Source: Actinomadura alba
GTDB taxonomy: Bacteria > Actinomycetota > Actinomycetes > Streptosporangiales > Streptosporangiaceae
DNA: 64,000 nucleotides
Assembly: GCF_014323705.1 (NCBI RefSeq)
Contig: NZ_JABVEC010000010.1
Location: forward strand, 1-64,000
Reading direction: 5' to 3'
Below are positions 50,793 to 58,468 of this stretch, piece after piece. Position numbers and translations under genes: made by a program. The notes beneath the pieces are model-generated. The model was not told the DNA's origin, made no database searches, and was given only the letters and a program-made list of their open reading frames with translations. Each line of letters starts with the position of its first letter. The stretch's first letter is position 1.

Positions 50793-51366
50793 CCAGCGCT
50801 GACGGTGCCGACCGCACTGGGGGCTCAGACCGGTACTGAGGGATCAGGCCGGCACTGACGGCGTCTCGCGCACGCGCTCACCGCCCAAGCCGCGCCGCGC
50901 CACGCGCTTTTCCGGCTGAGCCCAGCGATCCGTGTATATCCCGGACATCGACCCAGCGGTCGCGATGACGTGGCTCGTCGTGAAATGGTCGCTGAACCGG
51001 GTGGTCGGGCGGGCCGCCCGTTGGTGCCAATGGGATCTCACGTAACCGCTCCCAGTTTCCGGGAAAGGTAAGTTTGAGGTCGAGTAAGTGTCGGCACTCC
51101 CATGATCCGTGGTCGGTGCCCTGGCGCGGTGATAGCTTGCGCAATGCCGAGGTGAGCAGGGGCGTTCATTGGCCCGTACAGACAGTTCCGGTAGATCTGA
51201 CCAATCCCGCTTCGCAGCTTGCACGACACGCCGACGAGTGACGAGGAGTACTCGCTGCGACGGGTAGTGATAGACCAGTTATGACTCGGCTGAAATCATC
51301 GCTGTCCGCCACGTCCGAATGGGGCAGTGGCTCATCTCGGTCCAAAATCAAGAAACAGGAGAAGAA
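50793..51366. other. Long intergenic region upstream of the chaplin-like gene
   Basis: About 570 bases with no supported gene. GGTGCCGACCGCAC- and GGTACTGAGGGATCA-like near-repeats occur at 50803-50865 (three imperfect copies of CACTGACGG/TACTGAGGG). The minus-strand frames here (up to 126 codons) lack coding bias. The chaplin-like promoter must lie in the distal part. Confidence 0.5.
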
Positions 51367-52131
51367 ATGCGAAACTGGATGAAGAACGCTGGGCACGTTG
51401 CCCTCGTCGGGGCGGGATTCTTCGCCATCGGCTCTGGAATCGCCAGCGCCGACGTGAGCGACAACCACGACAGTCTTCTCAGCGGCAACCAGGTCGAGGC
51501 TCCCATCTCCGCGCCCATCAACGTGAGCGGGAACGCCCTCGGGCTGCTCGGGGGGAGCGCCAGTGCCCAGGGTGGCGGCCAGCGTCTCGTCGGGCTGGGC
51601 GGGAGCGAGCGGAGCGCCATGCTGAGCTCCAACCGCCACAGCGTGCTCAGCGGCAACCAGGTCAAGGCGCCCATCAGCGTCCCGGTCAACGTCTGCGGCA
51701 ACGCGATCGCTGGGCTGAACAGCGCCGCCCAGGCGGCCTGTGGGTCGAGCACGCAGTCGAGCACGCAGTCGAGCACGCAGTCGAGCGCACCGGTACGGAC
51801 GTGCGGCAGTGCCTCCATGACCTGGAGCGCCCCGAAGTGGACCTGCCACCACGTTCCCGCGACTCCGCCCCAGGCCCCGACTGCTCCGGAGGCTCCCGTC
51901 AGCGCCTGCCAGCCGGCCACCCCGGTGGTGAAGGCACCGTGCGAGGAAACCTCCTCGATCCGGACCCTTCCCGCCACGGGCCCGTTCAGCGTGACGAGCA
52001 TGGCGGTGCCGTCCCGTAGGCACCACACGGCCGCGCAGGAGGTCACGACCTACGAGAAGCTGACCAACGTCCGTCAGGCCGCCGGGGCGGTCGTGGACGG
52101 TCAGACCATCGTCGCGCCGGGGTCGGAGTGA
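51367..52131 (+). CDS. Chaplin-like secreted surface protein
   Basis: Product of 254 residues. A signal peptide (MRNWMKNAGHVALVGAGFFA to ASA) leads to two chaplin-like units. The first is LSGNQVEAPISAPINVSGNA without Cys; the second is LSGNQVKAPISVPVNVCGNA then NSAAQAACG with the Cys pair. A TQSS repeat (tandem 12-bp units, 51745-51780) and a Pro/Ala-rich, Cys-containing tail follow, with no sorting signal recognised. Chaplins assemble into amphipathic amyloid films on aerial hyphae and spores. ATG 51367 has AGGAG. Confidence 0.82.
   Translation: MRNWMKNAGHVALVGAGFFAIGSGIASADVSDNHDSLLSGNQVEAPISAPINVSGNALGLLGGSASAQGGGQRLVGLGGSERSAMLSSNRHSVLSGNQVKAPISVPVNVCGNAIAGLNSAAQAACGSSTQSSTQSSTQSSAPVRTCGSASMTWSAPKWTCHHVPATPPQAPTAPEAPVSACQPATPVVKAPCEETSSIRTLPATGPFSVTSMAVPSRRHHTAAQEVTTYEKLTNVRQAAGAVVDGQTIVAPGSE
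51745..51780 (+). repeat. Three tandem 12-bp units in the chaplin-like gene
   Basis: TCGAGCACGCAG occurs three times in tandem, encoding SSTQ repeats after the second chaplin unit. Confidence 0.9.
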
Positions 52132-52162
52132 ATCCGCTCGACTAGCGGTCGGCCATTACCGT

Positions 52163-52238
52163 GGCACGACTCGGGTGTTCGGAAAGTCGTCGTGCCATAA
52201 GTTGCGGGTGTCGAGCCAAAAGCCGGCTCGGCACCCGC
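52163..52238. terminator. Two hairpins after the chaplin-like gene
   Basis: GGCACGAC (52163-52170) pairs with GTCGTGCC (52189-52196). Then GCGGGTGTCGAGCC (52204-52217) pairs with GGCTCGGCACCCGC (52225-52238) with one G-T pair over 14 bp. Both lie between the stop at 52131 and the channel gene. Confidence 0.7.
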
Positions 52239-52371
52239 ATCGTTATGTCCGCGCTGAATTCCCTGAATTGAGTCGATCACCCTCGCCCGGTCACCCCATG
52301 CTGATAGTTTTTCAGCGTTTTGGTGGTGTTCCGCCATAATCTGGCGACGAACCGGGTGGGGAGAGGTTCGG

Positions 52372-54255
52372 TTGGCTCGGGTCAGCTGGCGGAATCGGGC
52401 ACGTTATTGGTTCGACAACACGATGTCGAAGGGCACGCCGGCCCTGATCGGATGGCTGGCACTGGCCTCGGCGGTGCTCATCCTGGTCGTCGCCTCGCTG
52501 GTGACCGTACTGGCGCCAGGGGACGCGGACGAGAACGGCAACTGGCCGGGGGTGTTCTGGCGCAGCCTGCTGCGCACACTCGACCCGGGCACCATGGGCG
52601 GCGACACCGGGACGGCACCGTTCCTCGCGCTCATGCTGATGGCCACGGTGGGTGGCATCTTCATCGTCAGCGCCCTCATCGGTGTGCTGACCACGGGCTT
52701 GGAAGCAAAGATCACCGAGCTGAGGAAGGGCCGCTCGATGATCGTCGAGCGCGATCACACAGTGGTGCTCGGGTGGTCGGATCAGGTGTTCACCGTCGTG
52801 GCACAGCTGGCTGAGGCGAATCAGAGCCGGCGCCGGTCGTGCGTGGCGATTCTGGCCGACCACGACAAGGTCGACATGGAAGACGCGATCAAGACGCGGA
52901 TGCCCGACGTCGGCAGCACCAGGGTCGTGTGCCGCAGGGGGAATCCGCTGAAGGTCGCCGATCTCGAGCTGATCAGCCTGGGAACCGCACGCTCGATCGT
53001 CGTGGTGGCCCCGCCCGTCGAGGACCCCGACACGCATGTCATCAAGGTGCTGCTCTCACTGGGTGCGCGCACCTGGGGGCAGCGGCGCCCGCACGTGGTG
53101 GCCCCGGTGTCGAAGACCGCGAACCTGCCCGCCGCCCGGCTGGCCGGCGGCCCCACGGCTCACGTGGTGGACGCCGACGACATCGCGATCCGGTTGATCG
53201 TGCAGTCTCACCGCCAGTCCGGGCTGTCGTCGGTCTTCACCGAGCTGCTGGACTTCGCGGGGAACGAGTTCTACCTCGTGTCGGAGCCGGCCGTGGTCGG
53301 CATGACGTACGGGGAGGCGCTCCTCACGTACGAGCTCGGCATCCCGGGAGGGCTGCGGCACGCGGACGGCAGGGTGTCGGTGAACCCGCCGCAGGACACC
53401 GTCGTAGAGCCCGGTGATCAGCTGATCGTCCTGGCGGAGGACGACCTGCTCATCCGCCTGGCCAGAGAGCGGCCACCGATCGTTCAAGAGGCGATCACCG
53501 CCGCCACACCGCGACCTCCGGCCCCCGGGCGCACGCTCATGATGGGCTGGAACAATCGCGCACCGAAGATCATCAGCCTGCTCGACAGCTTCGTGCAGCG
53601 GGGCTCGGTACTCGACGTCGCGGCGCTCTGCGACGACCCGCGGCCGGCGTTCGAGGAGCTACGGAACCTGACGAATCTGACGATCGGCTTCACCGCCTGC
53701 GACCCCACCGATCGCACCCGGCTGGAGGCTCTCGACGTGGGCTCGTACCAGAACGTCATCGCGCTCTCCGACGACTCCTTCGACCCGCAGCACGCCGACG
53801 CCCGTACCCTCGTCACCCTGCTCCACCTGCGCGACCTGGAGGAGCGCCTCGGGGACCCCTACTCGATCGTCAGCGAGATCAACGATGACGCCAACCGAGA
53901 GGTCGCCCAGGTCACGAAGGTCGACGACTTCGTGGTCAGCGCCAAACTGATCAGCCTGCTGCTGACCCAGCTCAGCGAGAGCCGGTACCTCTACGACGTC
54001 TTCGTCGACCTGCTCGACCCCTCGGGGTCGGAGCTCTATCTCAAGCCCGCCGGCGACTACCTGCGGCCGGGCACGCCCGCCAACTTCGCCACAGTGATCG
54101 AGAGCGCCAGAAGGCGCGGTGAGACTGCGTTGGGCTACCGGCGGGGCGCGTCGTTCCGCGAGCCCCCGTCGTACGGAATGGTGCTCAACCCGGACAAGGG
54201 GGCGGCGCTCACGCTGTCCGCAGAGGATCAGGTGATCGTGCTCGCCGAGGACTGA
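52372..54255 (+). CDS. CASTOR/POLLUX-related ion channel
   Basis: Product of 627 residues. Two membrane helices (TPALIGWLALASAVLILVVA; PFLALMLMATVGGIFIVSAL) flank a pore-like loop (GNWPGVFWRSLLRTLDPGTM). Two tandem RCK-like cytoplasmic parts follow, with HTVVLGWSDQVFTVVAQLAE, VVCRRGNPLKVADLELISLG, GRTLMMGWNNRAPKIISLLD and AEDQVIVLAED. Plant CASTOR/POLLUX channels conduct cations (K+ or Ca2+). TTG 52372 follows GGGGAGAGG and matches the usual MARxSWRxRxRYxFDN start; ATG 52423 is a downstream alternative. Confidence 0.85.
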   Translation: MARVSWRNRARYWFDNTMSKGTPALIGWLALASAVLILVVASLVTVLAPGDADENGNWPGVFWRSLLRTLDPGTMGGDTGTAPFLALMLMATVGGIFIVSALIGVLTTGLEAKITELRKGRSMIVERDHTVVLGWSDQVFTVVAQLAEANQSRRRSCVAILADHDKVDMEDAIKTRMPDVGSTRVVCRRGNPLKVADLELISLGTARSIVVVAPPVEDPDTHVIKVLLSLGARTWGQRRPHVVAPVSKTANLPAARLAGGPTAHVVDADDIAIRLIVQSHRQSGLSSVFTELLDFAGNEFYLVSEPAVVGMTYGEALLTYELGIPGGLRHADGRVSVNPPQDTVVEPGDQLIVLAEDDLLIRLARERPPIVQEAITAATPRPPAPGRTLMMGWNNRAPKIISLLDSFVQRGSVLDVAALCDDPRPAFEELRNLTNLTIGFTACDPTDRTRLEALDVGSYQNVIALSDDSFDPQHADARTLVTLLHLRDLEERLGDPYSIVSEINDDANREVAQVTKVDDFVVSAKLISLLLTQLSESRYLYDVFVDLLDPSGSELYLKPAGDYLRPGTPANFATVIESARRRGETALGYRRGASFREPPSYGMVLNPDKGAALTLSAEDQVIVLAED

Positions 54256-54357
54256 GTCAACGGGGTTCGGAGAACCGGCCGAGGAACTCGGCGTTGCCGA
54301 ACATCCGCGCGGCGGCGGGTGCCCGGTGCCCGCCGTCCGGTGTACGGGTGTTCGCGA

Positions 54358-54729
54358 TCAGTCGTCGTGGACGAGGAGGCTCAACAGCCAGCTCACGACG
54401 CCGACGACGATGGCACCCCAGAAGGCCGCCCAGAAACCGGTCACCTCGAACGGCAGCTCCAGCTGCTTGGCGACCCAACTGGTCAGCCAGAGCAGCAGGC
54501 CGTTCACCACGAGGGCGATCAGACCCAGCGTGAGGATGTAGAAGACGCAGCCGACCTTCTTGACGATCGGCTTGAGGAACGCGTTGACGAGACCGAAGAT
54601 GACGGCGACCACGAGCAGCGTGCCGATGCGCTTGCTCGTCGTATCGGTGGTGATGTTGATGCCGGCCACCACTGCGGTCGCCACCCAGAGAGCGATCGCG
54701 GTGACGATCACGCGTATCAATGTCTTCAC
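54358..54729 (-). CDS. PF04020-type four-helix membrane protein
   Basis: Product of 123 residues with four helices: LIRVIVTAIALWVATAVVAG, IGTLLVVAVIFGLVNAFLKP, VFYILTLGLIALVVNGLLLW and FWAAFWGAIVVGVVSWLLSL. The NAFLKPIVK motif and helix arrangement define the PF04020/phage-holin superfamily IV (YvlD-like) group, whose role is unknown though some members respond to envelope stress. ATG 54729. Lies downstream of the flotillin gene. Confidence 0.87.
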   Translation of the reverse strand: MKTLIRVIVTAIALWVATAVVAGINITTDTTSKRIGTLLVVAVIFGLVNAFLKPIVKKVGCVFYILTLGLIALVVNGLLLWLTSWVAKQLELPFEVTGFWAAFWGAIVVGVVSWLLSLLVHDD

Positions 54730-54837
54730 AGGACGATCCTCACACGACGCCGATCAGTCGGAACACACCAGGTGGTCACGGGCGGAGGTCCCGGCCGGAC
54801 CGGCGACGCCGGCCGGGTCTCCCCGCAGTGGATACGG

Positions 54838-54893
54838 CGAATAAGTGCATGATCACGACGGAGAGATCCCGGCCGTGATCATGCACTTATTCG
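54838..54893. terminator. Perfect 20-bp inverted repeat, likely terminator
   Basis: The 20 bases at 54838-54857 (CGAATAAGTGC then ATGATCACG) are exactly complementary to 54874-54893, with a 16-base loop. It follows the flotillin stop on the minus strand. The sequence is AT-rich, contains palindromic TGATCA and has no T-run. Confidence 0.85.
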
Positions 54894-54922
54894 TGCACCG
54901 GCCACAAGGGAAGCTCGTGTCG

Positions 54923-56314
54923 TTATTCCTTGGTGGAGTCCGGTCCCGATTCCGGCACCGGGGTCTGTACGGGCACGACGACCGCGTTGGCCTTGCCGTT
55001 CTCCGTGGACGGGTTCGGGGACATGGTCGACAGCAGGTGGCGCGCGACGCCGAGACCGGTGCCGCCCAGGGTGAGCGCCTTGGCCAGCATGTCCTCGATG
55101 CCCTCCGCACCGTTCAGCACGACCATGTGGTCGACGTTGCCGAACGCCTTGGAGCCGGCTTCGACGATCTCGGCCCAGTTCTCCGCGAGCTGCTGTGCGA
55201 TCACGGCCTCCTGGTTCTGGGCCAGTGCCTCCGCGCGTGCCTTGATCGCGTCGGCCTCGGCCAGACCCTTCGCCTTGATCGCCTCGGCCTCGGCGAGCCC
55301 CTTCGCACGCGCCGCCGACGCCTGCGCCTCACCGCTCACCCGGATCGCCTCGGCCTCGGCCTGTGCGCGCTTGATCTGAGCTTCGCGCGCGGCCTCGGCG
55401 AGCGTGACGGTTTCGTACGCCTTGGCGTCGGCCGGCTTGCGGATCGAGGCGAGCAGCTGCTTCTCCGCCCGCTCCGCCTCGAGCTCGGCCGCCCGGGTCT
55501 CCTGGATCACGACGTTCTGGCGGGCCTCGGCCTGGGCGAGCGGACCCGCCTGCTCCTGCCTGGAGGTGGCCGCGTCGACCTCGGCCTGGGCCGCCCTCTG
55601 CTTGATCGCGCTGTCCCGGATCGCGGCGGCGTTCAGGGCGGCGGCCTCCTGCTCGCGCTGGGTCGCCTCCTGGTTGCGCTCCGCCTCGGCGATACGGGCG
55701 CTGGACGCTATCTTCGCGGCGTGCGGGCGCCCCAGGTTGGTGATGTAGCCGGTCGAGTCGTCGATCTCCTGGATCTGCAGTGAGTCGACGATCAGTCCGA
55801 GCTTGCTCATTTCGTCGGCGGCCGATCCGCGCGCCTCGCTGGTGAGGCGCTCGCGGTTCAGGATGAGGTCCTCGACGGTCAGGTTGCCGATGATCGACCG
55901 GAGATGACCGGTGAACAGCTCGTGGATGGCCCCGTCCATCGACTTCTGCTGCTCCAGGAACCGCCGTGCCGCGTTGGCGATGGAGACGGTGTCGTCGCCG
56001 ACCTTGTAGATCACCACACCGCGCACGTGTACGGGGATGCCCTGCTGAGTGACGCAGGAGACCTCGAGATTTGCGGCGCGGCTGTCCAGGCGGAGCCTGC
56101 GCGAGCTCTGAAAGCCCGGGAGCACCAAGGTGCCCTTACCGCTGACGATCTTGAAGCCGAGGCTGTCGGCGGTCTCGATGTTCTTGGAGCGAGCGCCCAG
56201 CCCCGAGATGATCAGAGCCTCGTTCGGCTCGGCCACCCGCCAGACCAGCTTGAAGATGATGATGAGCGCGATGAGCCCAACGGCACAGATCGCTGCGATC
56301 ACGACAACCGGCAT
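54923..56314 (-). CDS. Flotillin/SPFH-domain protein
   Basis: Product of 463 residues. An N-terminal membrane helix (VVVIAAICAVGLIALIIIFK) is followed by the SPFH domain (LIISGLGARSKNIETADSLG, SRRLRLDSRAANLEVSCVTQ, FLEQQKSMDGAIHELFTGHL, MSKLGLIVDSLQIQEIDDST). Then come long Ala/Glu-rich coiled coils (AEAIRVSGEAQASAARAKGL and AEAEAIKAKGLAEADAIKAR). Flotillins scaffold membrane microdomains. ATG 56314. The NfeD-like gene upstream is the usual partner. Confidence 0.92.
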   Translation of the reverse strand: MPVVVIAAICAVGLIALIIIFKLVWRVAEPNEALIISGLGARSKNIETADSLGFKIVSGKGTLVLPGFQSSRRLRLDSRAANLEVSCVTQQGIPVHVRGVVIYKVGDDTVSIANAARRFLEQQKSMDGAIHELFTGHLRSIIGNLTVEDLILNRERLTSEARGSAADEMSKLGLIVDSLQIQEIDDSTGYITNLGRPHAAKIASSARIAEAERNQEATQREQEAAALNAAAIRDSAIKQRAAQAEVDAATSRQEQAGPLAQAEARQNVVIQETRAAELEAERAEKQLLASIRKPADAKAYETVTLAEAAREAQIKRAQAEAEAIRVSGEAQASAARAKGLAEAEAIKAKGLAEADAIKARAEALAQNQEAVIAQQLAENWAEIVEAGSKAFGNVDHMVVLNGAEGIEDMLAKALTLGGTGLGVARHLLSTMSPNPSTENGKANAVVVPVQTPVPESGPDSTKE

Positions 56315-56349
56315 CGCTCCTCCTGTATGGGGTTATGTTCCGCACGTCG

Positions 56350-56577
56350 TCAAATAGACGTTGGAGCGACGTAAACGGTTCGCGGTGGGTGATATTCGAT
56401 GACCACGATGATCGAGCCCACGATGATCTCGTCTCGCGGATCGACCGAATGGGCGTAGAACGCCTCGACGCCGCCCCGGATCGGGATCATTACCTCACCG
56501 ACCAGGCCGGGACCGATCTTTCCGGTCACCCTGCCCTGTTTCCCGACCACAGCGTCTCCCGCATTCTGTTTTCGCAC
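56350..56577 (-). CDS. NfeD-like OB-fold protein
   Basis: A 75-residue protein: VGKQGRVTGKIGPGLVGEVM, IPIRGGVEAFYAHSVDPRDE, then IIVGSIIVVIEYHPPRTVYV. The V-G-x-G-x-V...GEV pattern matches the NfeD C-terminal OB domain, here without membrane helices. GTG 56577 is the start. It lies 35 bp upstream of flotillin; NfeD/flotillin pairing is widespread and the proteins act together in membrane organisation. Confidence 0.75.
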   Translation of the reverse strand: MRKQNAGDAVVGKQGRVTGKIGPGLVGEVMIPIRGGVEAFYAHSVDPRDEIIVGSIIVVIEYHPPRTVYVAPTSI

Positions 56578-56712
56578 CGCCCACGGCCGCCCTCGACGCG
56601 ATGCTCATCTCATCGCCCTCGGTCGCTCGCCCACGCGCCCCGGCCCGGCCCCGCCGCCTTACCTGCGTATTGGGCACGCTATCTGTAACAGAACATTCCG
56701 CGCGACCGTGAG

Positions 56713-57525
56713 CTACGGGAGAATGCGTTCAGCCTGCAGGTGGGCCTGGCGGGCGATCTGTTCGGCCTCGGCGCGGGTGACGTTCGGTCCGTACAAGGTG
56801 ATGGTGGCGAGGTACCCGCGGGCCTTCAGCACGACGTACCACGTCTTGACGTGGGAGGTTCCGCTGGTGGTGGCCACGCCGACGGTCCGCGAGCCTTCCC
56901 CGAGCCGGCCCCGGGCCTCCACCACCCGGTGCGTCGACCACTGGTCGCCGACGTGGGCCCGGAAGTTGCGGCAGGACGGCGGCACCCTGATCCGCACCTG
57001 GCGATCCGCCGTCTCGGCCGAGACGCGGATCAGCGTCTCGGTGACATTCTGACCGTTGTTCTTGGCGAACGTGGTGATCGCCGCCGGGGTGGCCTGCTGG
57101 GTCGTGTCGAAGTTCTGGGTCGTGTTCGCGCACTGGGGCTTGTCCAGCCGCACCTGGCCCTGCAACCGGTTGAAGTTCTGGATCGCATCGAGCGCGCCGT
57201 ACTCGCCGGAGTCGGGTTCGCCCGCGCGTTGATAGCCGGGCAGTTCGGTGAGAAGCGCCTGCTGGAGCTGGTCGGAGGTGTAGCCGGTGCCCGGTGGAGG
57301 GTGGGCCGCGGTCTCTCCGGAGGGCGGGGTGTCCCCGCCACCGCATGCCGCCGCGCCCACGCTCACGGCCAGGACGGCGGCCACGACCCCGAGGCGACCC
57401 GGCCGGAAACGAACCGGCCGATGGCGGTCAGGCTGAGGACGAGCCTGCTGGGAGCGGCCAGGCTGGGTGAGATCAGGCTGGGTGAGATCAGGCTGGGTGA
57501 GATCCGGCTGGAGGGGACACCGCAT
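56713..57525 (-). CDS. Secreted lipoprotein with PDLTQ repeats before the signal helix
   Basis: Product of 270 residues. Unusually, about 45 polar residues (MRCPLQPDLTQ repeat, then QQARPQPDRHRPVRFRPG) precede the hydrophobic GVVAAVLAVSVGAAAC with its lipobox-like end. The body includes DQLQQALLTELPGYQRAGEP, DKPQCANTTQNFDTTQQATP, KTWYVVLKARGYLATITLYG and ends in a helical AEQIARQAHLQAERILP. The C-terminal topology resembles mycobacterial PknH-sensor-like or DUF-type lipoproteins; I cannot name it. The true start may lie inside. Confidence 0.6.
   Translation of the reverse strand: MRCPLQPDLTQPDLTQPDLTQPGRSQQARPQPDRHRPVRFRPGRLGVVAAVLAVSVGAAACGGGDTPPSGETAAHPPPGTGYTSDQLQQALLTELPGYQRAGEPDSGEYGALDAIQNFNRLQGQVRLDKPQCANTTQNFDTTQQATPAAITTFAKNNGQNVTETLIRVSAETADRQVRIRVPPSCRNFRAHVGDQWSTHRVVEARGRLGEGSRTVGVATTSGTSHVKTWYVVLKARGYLATITLYGPNVTRAEAEQIARQAHLQAERILP
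57459..57503 (-). repeat. Three tandem 15-bp units encoding PDLTQ
   Basis: CAGGCTGGGTGAGAT occurs three times in exact tandem at 57459-57473, 57474-57488 and 57489-57503 at the extreme 5' end of the lipoprotein gene. Confidence 0.93.
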
Positions 57526-57601
57526 GGCGCGACCCTACGTGGATCCATGATCACCCCACCGATGCGACACGCACCCGCCCGAAGCCCATGGCCCGGAGCC
57601 G

Positions 57602-58270
57602 TCAGCGGCCTGCCGCACGCTCGTTGTAGACGCCGGCGTACTCCTGGCCGGAGAGCTTCTGGATCATGGTGACGATCTCGTCGGTGATCTCGCGTCGGGC
57701 CTTCGCCGGCGACACGTCCTGATACTGGGAGAAGTCCATGACGGGCCCGATCCGCACGGTCGCGCGGACGCCGATCCGCGGCCACTTGGCGCCGACCGGC
57801 TGGATCCGCTCAGTGCCCTCGAGGCCGATCGGCAGAACACGGGCGCCGGACGCCAGCGCCAGCCAGCCCACGCCGGTGCGACCCCGATAGAGGCGGCCGT
57901 CCTCGGAGCGGGTGCCCTCGGGGTAGATCGCGAAGGCGCCGCCGGCTTCGAGGATCTCGACCGCCTGCTCGAGCGCGCCCAAGGCGGCCCGCTGCGCCCC
58001 GCGCTTGACCGCGACATGGCCGAGGGAGCTGAGGAACCAGCGTACGAACCGGCCCTTGATCCCCTTGCCCTCGAAGTAGGACGCCTTGGCGATGAAGGTC
58101 ACCGGCCGCGGGATGGCCAGCGGAATGATGAAGCTGTCGATGAACGACAGGTGGTTGCTGGCGACGATCAGCGACCCGTGGGCCGGGACGTTCTCGGCTC
58201 CCTCCACACGGGATCGGAACAGCAGCCGCAGGATGGGGCCCACCACTCGGCGCAGGAACGTCTCGAACAC
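57602..58270 (-). CDS. 1-acylglycerol-3-phosphate acyltransferase (PlsC-like)
   Basis: Product of 222 residues. The HX4D motif is SNHLSFID (His40, Asp45), with GHVAVKRG, EGTRSEDGRLYRGRTGVG and the VLPIGLEGTERI motif. The N-terminal hydrophobic region associates with the membrane. It should transfer a fatty acyl group to a glycerol-phosphate acceptor during phospholipid synthesis. Start GTG 58270. Adjacent lipoprotein has the same direction but separate function. Confidence 0.92.
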   Translation of the reverse strand: MFETFLRRVVGPILRLLFRSRVEGAENVPAHGSLIVASNHLSFIDSFIIPLAIPRPVTFIAKASYFEGKGIKGRFVRWFLSSLGHVAVKRGAQRAALGALEQAVEILEAGGAFAIYPEGTRSEDGRLYRGRTGVGWLALASGARVLPIGLEGTERIQPVGAKWPRIGVRATVRIGPVMDFSQYQDVSPAKARREITDEIVTMIQKLSGQEYAGVYNERAAGR

Positions 58271-58468
58271 ACAGCCTCCAGGATCCGCATGGTCACCCTA
58301 AGGGCGACTCACGAGTAGGTGATAAGCCTGGCGGCTACTTCCGGAGCGTGACGGCACAGGGTGTGTTTTTGGTCAAAATCGGACTATCATCATCAAACGG
58401 TGGCAAAACACCGGCTACGGAGGATCTGCCCCACGGACGGCCCCGCCGCACGCGAGCGAGGAGGAACG

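Noticed and set aside
50844-51224. Minus-strand frame of 126 codons in the long intergenic region
   Set aside because: Composition and codon positions do not resemble a gene and no motif is seen.
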